Origin: Actinomycetota bacterium
GTDB lineage: Bacteria; Actinomycetota; Geothermincolia; Geothermincolales; RBG-13-55-18
Length of the DNA stretch: 46,081 nt
Assembly: GCA_014360655.1 (NCBI GenBank)
Contig: JACIXC010000020.1
Span: 1-46,081 of the forward strand
Direction: 5' to 3'
In this document: positions 8,328 through 16,200 of the stretch, in pieces
How the letters are laid out: each line of letters begins with the position of its first letter
How positions within the stretch are numbered: position 1 is the first letter of the stretch
Position numbers and translations under genes: made by a program
Notes under the pieces: generated by a model
Databases searched by the model: none
Told to the model about the DNA's origin: nothing
Seen by the model: only the letters and a program-made list of their open reading frames with translations

Positions 8328-8356
8328 GCGGTCAGCCCGGAGGTCCGGGCAGCCGC
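8328..8356 (+). promoter_or_regulatory. GC-rich hairpin in the AOR leader
   Basis: GCCCGG (8335-8340), loop AGGT, CCGGGC (8345-8350), extended by GCGG (8328-8331) pairing with CCGC (8353-8356). It stands 14 nt before a tandem duplication that runs up to the ribosome binding site. It could affect translation of the AOR gene; this is inference. Confidence 0.4.
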
Positions 8357-8369
8357 TTCGTCGGCAAGT

Positions 8370-8403
8370 GATGTTTTCCGGGCAGGGATGTTTTCCGGAC
8401 AGG
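8370..8403 (+). repeat. 17-bp tandem duplication just before the AOR ribosome binding site
   Basis: Two adjacent copies of GATGTTTTCCGGRCAGG (8370-8386, 8387-8403) with one difference, followed directly by the AAGGAGGG site. Confidence 0.8.
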
Positions 8404-8421
8404 GAAGGAGGGAGAGGTCTG

Positions 8422-10488
8422 ATGATGGGCGGAAACTGGGGCAAGGTACTGTTGGTGGACCTGACCTCGGGCACCATCGGCACGGAGGAGATACCCGAGG
8501 AGCATTACCGCGATTTCCTGGGCGGCAGCGGCCTGGCCGCCAAGTGGTTCTTCGATCACCGCGGCTGGGAGGCGGACCCGCTTTCGCCGGAGAACCCGCT
8601 CATGATCATGAACGGGCCCCTCTCGGGCACCAGCCTGCCGGGGGTGTCCCGCCTGGAGATATGCGCCCGCTCTCCCCTCACCGGCATCTGGGGGGAGTCC
8701 TCCATGGGCGGCCATTTCTCCCCCCAGCTGAAGCGGACCGGCTACGACGGCGTCATCGTGACGGGCGCCTCACAGAAGCCGGTCTACCTCTACGTGAGCG
8801 ACGAGACGGCGGAGATACGCGACGCGTCGCACCTCTGGGGCAAGGACACCTACGAGACGGAGGAGCTGCTCAAGGAGGAGATCGGCGATAAGCGGGCGCA
8901 GGTCATATGCATAGGCCCGGCCGGCGAGAACCTGGTAAAGTTTGCCAACGTGATGAACGACCGGGGCTCCACCGCTGGACGCTGCGGCATGGGCGCGGTC
9001 ATGGGGTACAAGCGCCTCAAGGCGGTGGTAGCGCGGGGCAACAAGAAGGCCCCCATCGCCGACGAGGAGGGCTTCAGGGCCGCGCGGGAGAGGATGTCCG
9101 AGATACTCAAGTTCAGCATGGTGGCGGAGGCCTTCCGCGCCTTCGGCTCCAACGTGCACATGGAGTACGGCATGGCCATAGGCGACGTGCCCGTCAAGAA
9201 CTGGCGCGAGGCCTACTGGGCGGAGGGGCCCGAGAAACTGGGCGGCACCGCGGTGGCCGAGAAGATACTGGTGAGGACGCACTCCTGCTTCGCCTGCCCC
9301 ATCTCCTGCAAGCGTATCGTGGAGGTCAAGGAAGGCCCTTACGCCCTCGCGGAGGGGCCGGGCTCGGAGTACGAGGCGGCCGCCGCCCTCGGCACCCTGC
9401 AGAGGATGGACTCCATGGAGGCCAACCACAAGGCCAACGAGCTGTGCAACCGTTACGGGATGGACGTCATATCCTGCGGCAGCGCGATCGCCTACGCCAC
9501 GGAGGCCTTTGAGGCCGGCCTCATCAAGGAGGAGGACACGGGGGGCCTGAAGCTGGGGTGGAACAAGCCGGACGTGCTCCTGGAGCTCATACGAAAGACG
9601 GCCTACCGGGAGGGCATCGGGGACGAGCTGGCCGAGGGAGTGCGCGCCATGTCCGAGAAGTTCGGGGGCGAGGAGTTCGCCATCCACGTCAAGGGGCTGG
9701 AGTGCCCCATGCACGACCCACGCGCCCTGTGGGGCATGGCTCTCACCTACGCCACCTCCATACGCGGCGCCTGCCACTGCGCGGACTCGAACCTCTACGT
9801 GGACCTTGGTCTCACGAACCACGGCGACCTCGGGGTGAAGAGGACCTGGCCTTACCGCGCCGCGGGCAAGGCGGCGCAGACCGTGGCCTCGCAGAAGAAG
9901 GGGGTCATCGCCAATTCCGCCGTCATATGCGAGTACGCCTGGAACGCGACGGGGGGCGCCCTGCCCGAGATGGTCATGATGCTCAACCCGGTGACGGGGT
10001 TCCGCTACACGGTGGACGAGCTGGCGAAGGTGGGTGACCGCATCTGGTACATCAAGCGGGCCCTGGGAAACCTCTGCGGGGCCACGCGCGAGGACGACCG
10101 GCTGCCCAGGCGCATCCTGGAGCCCCATCCCGAGGGCGTGACCTCCAGCCTGCACCTGGCGGTCTACCCGCAGTTCATGTCCATCGGCCCCATGGGCAAG
10201 CTGCGCGTGGAAGGGTTGAAGAACGCCACCGTGGGCTTCATGAACAAATTCGTGTACCCCAACATGGACAGGCTGCTCACCACCATGAACAAGCTTCCCC
10301 TCTTTTCCCTGCGCAGGAAAAAACTGGAAAGAGGCGACCCCGAGGAGGTCAGGCGCAAGACGGTGGCCTTCGAGGAGATGCTCGAGGAGTTCTACCGCCT
10401 GCGCGACCTGGACGGGCAGGGAAGGCCGAGCAGGCGGCGCCTGGAGGAGCTGGGCCTCAAGGACGTGGCGGACGTCTTGCACGGCTGA
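8422..10488 (+). CDS. Aldehyde:ferredoxin oxidoreductase family protein (W/Mo-pterin)
   Basis: A 688-residue cytoplasmic enzyme of the AOR family, which oxidises aldehydes (or related substrates) with ferredoxin at a tungsto- or molybdo-bispterin site beside a [4Fe-4S] cluster. It begins with the family signature (NWGKVLLVDLTSG, then FLGGSGLAAKW). The cluster ligands are Cys289, Cys292 and Cys296 (C-x2-C-x3-C in SCFACPISC) and most likely Cys503. ATG 8422 is chosen because the homologous N-terminus begins here and AAGGAGGG lies about 9 nt before it; the frame is open further upstream. It is somewhat longer than the archaeal enzymes (about 600 residues), with extra C-terminal residues. A MoaD-like gene follows 48 bp later, as is usual for AOR loci. 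Its substrate cannot be read from sequence. Confidence 0.92.
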   Translation: MMGGNWGKVLLVDLTSGTIGTEEIPEEHYRDFLGGSGLAAKWFFDHRGWEADPLSPENPLMIMNGPLSGTSLPGVSRLEICARSPLTGIWGESSMGGHFSPQLKRTGYDGVIVTGASQKPVYLYVSDETAEIRDASHLWGKDTYETEELLKEEIGDKRAQVICIGPAGENLVKFANVMNDRGSTAGRCGMGAVMGYKRLKAVVARGNKKAPIADEEGFRAARERMSEILKFSMVAEAFRAFGSNVHMEYGMAIGDVPVKNWREAYWAEGPEKLGGTAVAEKILVRTHSCFACPISCKRIVEVKEGPYALAEGPGSEYEAAAALGTLQRMDSMEANHKANELCNRYGMDVISCGSAIAYATEAFEAGLIKEEDTGGLKLGWNKPDVLLELIRKTAYREGIGDELAEGVRAMSEKFGGEEFAIHVKGLECPMHDPRALWGMALTYATSIRGACHCADSNLYVDLGLTNHGDLGVKRTWPYRAAGKAAQTVASQKKGVIANSAVICEYAWNATGGALPEMVMMLNPVTGFRYTVDELAKVGDRIWYIKRALGNLCGATREDDRLPRRILEPHPEGVTSSLHLAVYPQFMSIGPMGKLRVEGLKNATVGFMNKFVYPNMDRLLTTMNKLPLFSLRRKKLERGDPEEVRRKTVAFEEMLEEFYRLRDLDGQGRPSRRRLEELGLKDVADVLHG

Positions 10489-10536
10489 AAGAGGTTGCCG
10501 TCGCCCGCAAGGGCTCGCGAGGAGGGTAGTGACAGC

Positions 10537-10785
10537 ATGCCCACCGTGAAGTTCTTCGCCACCCTGCGCAAGGCGGCCGGCGAGGCGGGCTACCGGAGCT
10601 CGGCCCGCAACGTGGCGGAGGTCCTCAAGGAAGTGGAGAGGAGATACGGGGACGGCGTTTCACGCTACCTGCGCAACGTCACCGTGCTGGTCAACGGGCG
10701 GCACATCGGGTATTTAAAGGGGAAGAGGACGCGCCTGGAGCCGGACGACGAGGTCTCGCTTTTCCCGCCCGTGGCTGGAGGATGA
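10537..10785 (+). CDS. MoaD/ThiS-family sulfur carrier protein
   Basis: An 82-residue ubiquitin-fold protein ending in Gly-Gly (PPVAGG), the C-terminus that an E1-like enzyme adenylates and converts to a thiocarboxylate for sulfur insertion into molybdopterin. The N-terminal strand VKFFATLRKAAG and LFPPVAGG end are typical of MoaD. ATG 10537 is preferred over an upstream ATG at 10495 because GGAGGG stands before it. Its position behind an AOR gene suggests supply of the pterin dithiolene for that enzyme. The ThiF-like gene at 15364-16194 is a possible activating partner. Confidence 0.88.
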   Translation: MPTVKFFATLRKAAGEAGYRSSARNVAEVLKEVERRYGDGVSRYLRNVTVLVNGRHIGYLKGKRTRLEPDDEVSLFPPVAGG

Positions 10786-10886
10786 CCCCCGAAGCACTTC
10801 ACGGCCTTCCCCCACGGTGACGGCGACGCACTGGGGACGCGGGTACGCTGCGCACCATTGCGTGCTGTCGAAAACCCGCGGGCCTC

Positions 10887-11153
10887 TCACATGGGGGTGA
10901 TCGTCACCCCGCCCCCTCCCGGGGGGCCGCCCACCTGCATGGAGGCCAGCTCGCGCACGCACGCGTCCAGCAGCTCGCCGCCGGAAGCGATGTTCTCGCA
11001 GGCCTCGGCCGCGCGGGCGGAAACTCCCGCCAGGTTGGCGTTGGAGGCCAGGGCCGTCCACTGGCGCAGGTGGTCCACCTCCTTCTGCAGCCTCTCGGCG
11101 CTGTGCCTGAGGGCCACCTTCAGGGTGACCAGGTCTATGCCTTCACGGCACAT
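10887..11153 (-). CDS. Small helical protein of unknown function
   Basis: An 88-residue protein, mostly alpha-helical by composition (DLVTLKVALRHSAERLQKEV ... AAEACENIASGGELLDACVR), ending in a Gly-Pro-rich tail. No family was recognised and no membrane segment is present. ATG 11153 is chosen because GGGAGGTG lies 6 nt before it; a GTG nine bases upstream overlaps that site. It lies upstream of no co-directional gene closer than MoaD's end and converges with moaD. Confidence 0.6.
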   Translation of the reverse strand: MCREGIDLVTLKVALRHSAERLQKEVDHLRQWTALASNANLAGVSARAAEACENIASGGELLDACVRELASMQVGGPPGGGGVTITPM

Positions 11154-11324
11154 GCGGTTCACCTCCCATGTACTTTTCCCGGAGACTCGACCAGGAGGCC
11201 CGCGCGGAAGCCTCCCCCATCCAGTATGGGAGAAGCGGGAAGGGGGCGCAACCGCGGATGGGGATGCACGGGGTATCGCGTGCGGACCTTGACGGCTATC
11301 GATCTTATGCTCGGACCGGGGCGA

Positions 11325-12242
11325 TCACACGCAGTTCTCGGCCGGCGCTTTCCCCAGCTCAACCATGGCGCGCCGCAGCGTTTCCTTCCCCTTCTCGCTC
11401 ATGCCCGAGAGCGGCAGGCGGACCCCGCCGACGCCCACGCCCATCCAGTTTAGGGCCTGCTTGATGGCCGTCGGGTTGGGCTCGCAGAAGAGGGCCCTTA
11501 CCAGGGGCAACACGCGGAAGTGTATCTCGCGGGCCTCCTCCAGGTTACCCTCCCAGACCAGGCGGCACATGCGGCTGAACTCCGCTCCCAGTACGTGCCC
11601 CACTGCGGCGACGCAACCCGCGCCTCCAAGGCAGAGCACCAGGAAGGTCACCGCGTCCTCGCCGCAATAGACGTGGAAGTCGCCGCCGTTCCCGCGCGTG
11701 TTTTCGATGATGGAGCTCACCTGGAGGATATCCCCCGAAGCCTCCTTTATGCCGACGACGTTCTCGAGCTCCGCCAGGCGCAGCACCGTTTCCACGTCGA
11801 TGTTGCGCCCGGTGCGGAAAGGGATGTTATAGAGGATGAGGGGAAGCGAGGTGCTTTCCGCCACGGCCTTGAAGTGCTGGTAGATGCCCTCCTGGCTGGG
11901 ACGGTTGTAGTAGGGGCTGACCTGGAGGCTGCCGTTGACCCCCAGCCTCTCCGCCGCCTGCGTCATCTCGACAGCCTCCCGCGTGCTGTTGCTTCCGGTG
12001 CCGGCGATGACCGGCACCCTTCCCGCGGTCTCCTCCTGCACTATCTCTATCACCTTAAGGTGTTCCTCGTGGCTCAGGGTGGGGGATTCCCCGGTGGTGC
12101 CGCATGGTATGAGGGCGTCCGCGGCCTGTTCCTCGATGAGGTAGTTCACCAGGCGGCGCAGGGCGGGCTCGTCAACGCGGCCCCTCTCGTCGAAGGGAGT
12201 GACCAGGGGGATCAGGCACCCTTTCACGTTCCAGTCCACCAC
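11325..12242 (-). CDS. dapA: 4-hydroxy-tetrahydrodipicolinate synthase
   Basis: A 305-residue (beta/alpha)8 enzyme that condenses pyruvate with aspartate semialdehyde, the first specific step to diaminopimelate and lysine. It has the pyruvate-site TTGE (49-52), catalytic Tyr138, Arg143 of the semialdehyde site (PFRTG) and the Schiff-base Lys166 in GIKEASGD. Length and motifs are standard. The start is GTG with AAAAGGAGG 6 nt upstream. It is not in an operon with other lysine genes; lysA lies about 31 kb away in this window. Confidence 0.93.
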   Translation of the reverse strand: MVDWNVKGCLIPLVTPFDERGRVDEPALRRLVNYLIEEQAADALIPCGTTGESPTLSHEEHLKVIEIVQEETAGRVPVIAGTGSNSTREAVEMTQAAERLGVNGSLQVSPYYNRPSQEGIYQHFKAVAESTSLPLILYNIPFRTGRNIDVETVLRLAELENVVGIKEASGDILQVSSIIENTRGNGGDFHVYCGEDAVTFLVLCLGGAGCVAAVGHVLGAEFSRMCRLVWEGNLEEAREIHFRVLPLVRALFCEPNPTAIKQALNWMGVGVGGVRLPLSGMSEKGKETLRRAMVELGKAPAENCV

Positions 12243-12316
12243 GCTGCCTCCTTTTCTCCACCGTTATGACCGGACACCAGCAGGAACGGTTTAAGTGTAA
12301 TGATAGCAGACGGCAC

Positions 12317-12425
12317 GCGCGCAAAGAAGGAGGATAGATGAGGCGTCCGCGCGCAAGGAAGGAGGACGGAGGATGCGCCTGCCGAAACGACACGGCATCC
12401 CGCGCGCAGGGAAGGAGGCGTCCCC
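12317..12425 (+). repeat. Degenerate repeat of a CGCGCGCA-(A/G)-GAAGGAGG unit
   Basis: Three copies of a CGCGCGCA then A- or G-rich GAAGGAGG motif start near 12317, 12348 and 12403 in non-coding DNA. The middle part carries CGCCTGCCGAAACGACACGG, resembling the right half of the dispersed repeat (copies A-C). The GGAGG runs look like ribosome binding sites, but no plausible gene follows them. Confidence 0.5.
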
Positions 12426-12610
12426 GGCCGAAGAGAAGAAGACGGTTCCCGGGCGGAAGGCGCGCGCGGAGCGCAAGTTTTTCGGGCGATCGTGTCACGG
12501 TTGCAGGAATGGATGCGTTTCAGCATGAAGAGGCGATGTTACTGACATAAAGTCATATATGGTTATATATGGAAATTGAAGATCGGCGCTAAAAATTACC
12601 CCCTACCCTA

Positions 12611-12638
12611 TTGACAGCGGGAGAGGTGATGATATGAT
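12611..12638 (+). promoter_or_regulatory. Near-consensus orphan promoter
   Basis: TTGACA (12611-12616), a 16-nt spacer, TATGAT (12633-12638), with an A/T-rich stretch (AAAAATTA) just upstream. It is the closest match to a housekeeping sigma-70-type promoter found in the window, yet no plus-strand gene follows; the next gene (12902-14371) is on the other strand. Transcription should start at about 12645, at the first base of a stem. Confidence 0.7.
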
Positions 12639-12643
12639 GGATT

Positions 12644-12795
12644 CGTTCCGGCTGAGCTTGGGGAAAACTAAGGATTTAAGCGGGTTTCCGCTTGTGTGTC
12701 CGGAACGTAGGTAGGAACCCAGGATGCCGAGTAGAAAACGTCTTGGCCCCGGCCTCGACGGTCCCAAAGGTATCTTGGGTTTCTACTTTCCGGCG
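12644..12795 (+). ncRNA. Candidate orphan structured non-coding RNA
   Basis: Downstream of the strong promoter, the sequence folds by eye into two domains. Domain 1: CGTTCCGG (12644-12651) with CCGGAACG (12700-12707), enclosing hairpin AAGCGG-GTTT-CCGCTT (12678-12693). Domain 2: GCCG (12726-12729) plus AGTAGAAA (12730-12737) with TTTCTACT (12780-12787) and CGGC (12791-12794) form the closing helix of a three-way junction. Its arms are CGTC/GACG (12739-12742, 12757-12760) and CCCAA/TTGGG (12763-12767, 12775-12779). Known RNAs (6S, SRP, RNase P, tmRNA, common riboswitches) were not recognised. The 3' end is unknown; no U-run is seen. It runs towards, and would be antisense to, the GGDEF gene if transcription continues. 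Confidence 0.5.
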
Positions 12796-12807
12796 CGCCC
12801 CGCTTCC

Positions 12808-12922
12808 GTGGCGGCGCGACCGTCTCATGAACGGAAACGCACGCGCTTTATCGAAACAAGTCCAGTCGAAACAAGCATGTTCAAGTGGCGGCGTGACCGT
12901 CTCATGAACGGAAACGCACGCA
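12808..12922. repeat. Direct repeat copying the 3' end of the GGDEF gene
   Basis: Copy 1 (12808-12845) and copy 2 (12885-12922) share about 37 of 38 bases, centred on ACCGTCTCATGAACGGAAAC, 77 bp apart. Copy 2 covers the last codons and stop of the diguanylate cyclase gene; copy 1 lies downstream of it in non-coding DNA. Between them the 10-mer TCGAAACAAG occurs twice (12851, 12867). Confidence 0.8.
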
Positions 12923-14371
12923 GTTGCGCCCCGCTTCCTTCGCCTCGTAGAGCGCGGCATCGGCCTTGGCCACGATATCCGAGCGGTCCTCGACCCCCGC
13001 GCAGGGATAAGCGGTCACTCCCTGGCTAACGGTGACCTGTACCGGCTCCCCCTCCGGCCCGGCGAAATCGTGTCCCTCCACCGCCGCGCGGATGCGCTCG
13101 GCGGTCTTGAGCGCGTTTTCCAGCTCCGTCTCGGGAAGGAGGATGGCGAACTCCTCGCCGCCGTAGCGGGCCAGGATGTCCATGGTGCGCAGGCAGCCCT
13201 TGATGATGGAGGCCGTTTCCTTGAGGACCTCGTCGCCGTAGAGGTGCCCGTAGGTGTCGTTTATCTTCTTGAAGAAGTCGATGTCCAGCATGATGAGGGA
13301 GAAGACGGTGCCGTAGCGCATGGAGCGCTTGAACTCCTTTTCAAAGAGCTCCTGGAAGAAGCGGTGGTTATATATCTTGGTCAGTCCGTCGGTGATGGCC
13401 ATGCGCTTGGCGTCCTCGTAGAGGCGGGCGTTGTCCACGATCATCACCAGCTGGTTGCTCACCAGGTTGAGGATGGCCTGGGCGTCGCGGCGGAAGGCTG
13501 GGGTGGGAGGGCCGGCCAGCAGCAGGAGCCCGATGGGCGCGCGGTGGGCGATCAGGGGGATGTGGATGTATACCGGCTCCGGCATGTCGCCGTCGGGGGA
13601 GGTCACCAGGTTGCCCTCTCCCAGGATGACGCGGCCTATCGTCCGGGGGTCCCTCACCCGCCACGCGTAGCCGGTGGCGATGTCCAGGGACTCTTGCACG
13701 GCGCCCTCCAGGGCCTCCGTCGCGGTGGGCTGGTTGACGTACAGGTGCATCTCCATCTCCTCGAAGAGGAGCAGCAAGCCCAGCTGGTAGTTGAATAACT
13801 TGTCCAGGATCTCGAAGATCGAACACACCGTTTCGTTGAAGTCCTGCAGCGAGCCGGCAAGGGATGCGATATCGTTGAGGATGGTGGTCTCGTAGAGCTT
13901 GCGGTCCAGGAGGTCGGTGATCTTGTTGATGATGTAATCCTCGCTGACGTCCTTTCTCCGCTTGCGGGAGAGTTCCTTGCTCTCACGGTACTGCGAGGTG
14001 TCGGCGAGCAGCTCATCCACCTTTTCCAGGAGGTGCTCGGGCTTGAATCCCTTGGTGATGTAAGCGTCGGCTCCCGTCTTCAGGCCCCAGAACATGTCGC
14101 TCTGGTGTTCACGTCCCGTGAGCATGATGATGGGCATCCAGGAGGTCATGGGATCCTCCTTGAGGAGGCGGCACACCTGGTAGCCCTTTATCTTGGGCAT
14201 CTCGATGTCCAGGATGAGGAGGTCGGGGAGGAGGGAGAAGGCCTTCAACGCCGCCTCTATGCCGTCCCAGGCCACGTCGACCCTGTAACCGGCCTGTTCG
14301 AGTATGGAGCCGGTCACCTTGACCACCAGCTTGTTGTCGTCGGCCAACAACACGTGCTTCTTTTCGGCCAT
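12902..14371 (-). CDS. Response regulator diguanylate cyclase (REC-GAF-GGDEF)
   Basis: A 489-residue soluble protein that should make cyclic di-GMP. REC domain 1-122 has phosphoacceptor Asp55 (LILDIEMP); the conserved Lys is followed by Gly (TKGF) instead of the usual Pro. A GAF-like sensor fold covers about 165-325. The GGDEF domain (330-489) has the active motif GGEEF at 404-408, the metal Asp in LIMLDIDFFKKIND, and an inhibitory I-site RTMD at 395-398, five residues before the active motif. It is therefore probably catalytically active and product-inhibited. No kinase is adjacent. Its 3' end is duplicated downstream. Confidence 0.9.
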   Translation of the reverse strand: MAEKKHVLLADDNKLVVKVTGSILEQAGYRVDVAWDGIEAALKAFSLLPDLLILDIEMPKIKGYQVCRLLKEDPMTSWMPIIMLTGREHQSDMFWGLKTGADAYITKGFKPEHLLEKVDELLADTSQYRESKELSRKRRKDVSEDYIINKITDLLDRKLYETTILNDIASLAGSLQDFNETVCSIFEILDKLFNYQLGLLLLFEEMEMHLYVNQPTATEALEGAVQESLDIATGYAWRVRDPRTIGRVILGEGNLVTSPDGDMPEPVYIHIPLIAHRAPIGLLLLAGPPTPAFRRDAQAILNLVSNQLVMIVDNARLYEDAKRMAITDGLTKIYNHRFFQELFEKEFKRSMRYGTVFSLIMLDIDFFKKINDTYGHLYGDEVLKETASIIKGCLRTMDILARYGGEEFAILLPETELENALKTAERIRAAVEGHDFAGPEGEPVQVTVSQGVTAYPCAGVEDRSDIVAKADAALYEAKEAGRNCVRFRS

Positions 14372-14470
14372 GGCGCTCTTCTCCCCGTTCCTTATCGCTT
14401 ATGATTTATCGGCTTGCGCGCTTCCGGGGTTAACCCGGGCGGCCGGGAGGTTCCGGCGCTTCCCGCGCGC

Positions 14471-15169
14471 TCATGGGCGGTAGGGTTCCGGCCCTTCCCG
14501 CGCGGGGCGCAGGACGAGCTCCACCCTCCCGTTCTCCAGGGCGGCCGCGAGCTCGCAGGCCTCGTCGGGGGTGACCTCGAGGAGAACGCAGCCGTTCGAC
14601 GTCCATCCCGTTAAGTCGCCTGAAAGCGCTTCCTCCCCGGAAGCGTCGTGGTGCGGGGAGGAGGCGGGATCGCATACCTCCAGGACGCCCACGTTCTCCA
14701 TGGCCAGGCGCGAGAAACCGCCGCTCGTGCAGATGATGTCCACACGGCTACCCGGGGCCAGCCGGGAGGGCGGGAAGGCCACCGCCTCGCACGGCAGTGG
14801 AAAGGCGCGCAGCCCGGCGTCGAGCCCACCCGTCGCCCACTCCCCGTCCCGTGATGAAACGGCGCCTTCCAGCAGGGGTTCTCCCTGCCGCACGGGATAG
14901 CGCAGCACCCGGCCGCTTACCTCCGCGGCATCCGTGAAGGTGCCTGGGAGGAGGTACCTGTCGGGAAAAGGAACCAGGTCGAGGGAGGAGGCGTCGAGCG
15001 TCTCGCCCGCGCGCAGGTCCCGTGCGGCGACCACCAGCTTCACCAGGTTCCCGCTCGCGGCGACGCGCGACTGCAGGCTGCGCAGGTAGGCGAAGACGCC
15101 GAAGGCGGCGAGGACGGCGGCGGCGAGGGAGGCCGCCAGGTAGAGGCGTGAGGAACGGAACCTGAGCAT
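14471..15169 (-). CDS. CpaB-like protein with SAF domain
   Basis: A 232-residue protein with an N-terminal membrane helix (about 10-27, LYLAASLAAAVLAAFGVFAY) followed by a SAF domain (about 42-105: VKLVVAARDLRAGETL ... GRVLRYPVRQGEPLL) and a C-terminal beta-rich part with SRVDIICT. This is the layout of CpaB/RcpC, the periplasmic Flp (Tad) pilus assembly factor. No other tad genes are nearby. ATG 15169 was preferred to the GTG at 15181, which abuts the AAAGGAG site. Confidence 0.75.
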   Translation of the reverse strand: MLRFRSSRLYLAASLAAAVLAAFGVFAYLRSLQSRVAASGNLVKLVVAARDLRAGETLDASSLDLVPFPDRYLLPGTFTDAAEVSGRVLRYPVRQGEPLLEGAVSSRDGEWATGGLDAGLRAFPLPCEAVAFPPSRLAPGSRVDIICTSGGFSRLAMENVGVLEVCDPASSPHHDASGEEALSGDLTGWTSNGCVLLEVTPDEACELAAALENGRVELVLRPAREGPEPYRP

Positions 15170-15363
15170 GTGCGCTACCACTCCTTTCTAGGTTATTGCC
15201 ATGCCCGTCTTTGCCGGCCCGGCGCCCGCGTTTCCCCCGTTCTGCGCGGCCTTTTCGCGGGGAGTCACCTTGCGCGCGGGAGCATGACCGTCATGTGCGC
15301 GGCAGCATGGCCGCTTTTCCCGCCTGCGCGGTGCCGCCCCGCTGCCCGACACGGCGGGACCGC

Positions 15364-16194
15364 CTAGCGCAGCGGGATGAACTGGAAAAGGTTGCAGGAG
15401 GTGTCAAGGAAGAGGAAGCCGCTGCGGATGGCCTCTCCCCCGCACAGCACCTTCGCCACCTCCTGTGCCTGCAGCGCGGCGACGAGGGCCGGGGTGGTGG
15501 GGGGATTCCCCTCCACCAGCTCTATGCCCCGGTCCTCCCCCGGCGCGTAAAGCGAGCGCAGGCCGGGGTCGCCCGGGTAGATGGTCATGACCTGGCCGGC
15601 GTTGCCCGCGATGGCGCCGTGCACCATGGGGATGCCCAGCCGCGCGCACCCTTCCTCCAGGGCCAGTCGCGAGGAGACGGTGTCCAGGGCATCCACCACC
15701 ACCTGGGCTTCCCCGAAGACCTCGTCGAAATTGTCGGCGGTGACGAAGCACCGGTGAGCGGAGACCTCGAGGTCGGGGTCGATCTCCGCCACCCTTTCCC
15801 GGGCGCGCAATGCCTTGGGGCGGCCGATGTCGCACTCCCGGCACAGCAGCTGGCGGTTGAGGTTGTTCTCCTCGAAAACGTCGGGGTCGGCGAGGATGAG
15901 GCGGCCCACGCCGTAACGGGCGAGAAACTCGGTCACGCAACCCCCGAGCCCGCCCAGCCCGCAGACCCCCACGCAGGAGCGGAGGAGGCGCAGCTGGCCC
16001 TCCATGCCCAGGGTCCCGATGTTGCGCTGGTAGCGCGCCGGGACGATCCCGAGCTCGAGGGCGCGTACAGCCACCTGCAGGCCGGATAGGCGGAAACGAG
16101 CGGCCAGTTCCCTGGCCCGCTGCAATGGCAGAACCAGCGAACCCTCCTCCCGCACGGCCGCGGCCGTCAACGCATCGCGCAGCTCCCGCTCCAT
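15364..16194 (-). CDS. ThiF/MoeB/HesA-family E1-like protein, leaderless
   Basis: A 276-residue ATP-dependent activating enzyme fold. Residues 1-50 form an extra helical N-terminal part. The nucleotide loop GLGGLG is at 79-84, followed by the acidic end of the second strand (LADPD, Asp103), and NLNRQ at 111-115 includes the catalytic Arg. It lacks the two C-x2-C zinc pairs of classical MoeB/ThiF, so the activated partner is uncertain; the MoaD-like protein at 10537 is a candidate. ATG 16194 is chosen because a TTGTAT-N17-TATAAT promoter ends 6 nt before it, which makes the A of ATG the expected transcription start. No ribosome binding site is present. Confidence 0.8.
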   Translation of the reverse strand: MERELRDALTAAAVREEGSLVLPLQRARELAARFRLSGLQVAVRALELGIVPARYQRNIGTLGMEGQLRLLRSCVGVCGLGGLGGCVTEFLARYGVGRLILADPDVFEENNLNRQLLCRECDIGRPKALRARERVAEIDPDLEVSAHRCFVTADNFDEVFGEAQVVVDALDTVSSRLALEEGCARLGIPMVHGAIAGNAGQVMTIYPGDPGLRSLYAPGEDRGIELVEGNPPTTPALVAALQAQEVAKVLCGGEAIRSGFLFLDTSCNLFQFIPLR

Positions 16195-16200
16195 ACCCAA

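Noticed and set aside
8155-8421. Upstream extension of the AOR frame (89 extra codons)
   Set aside because: The extension would start inside a dispersed repeat before the -10 box, while the family N-terminus and a strong ribosome binding site are at 8422.
8269-8421. Molybdenum/tungsten-cofactor riboswitch in the AOR leader
   Set aside because: A hairpin is present but the conserved motif set was not recognised; a covariance search is needed.
12724-13029. Plus-strand open frame of 101 codons downstream of the orphan promoter
   Set aside because: It has no good ribosome binding site, is very Arg/Pro-rich, runs across both copies of the 38-bp repeat and overlaps the well-supported GGDEF gene in antisense. 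The RNA-structure reading fits the region better.
14471-15169. Part of a Tad pilus operon
   Set aside because: The CpaB-like gene has no neighbouring cpa/tad genes, so only the single gene is called.
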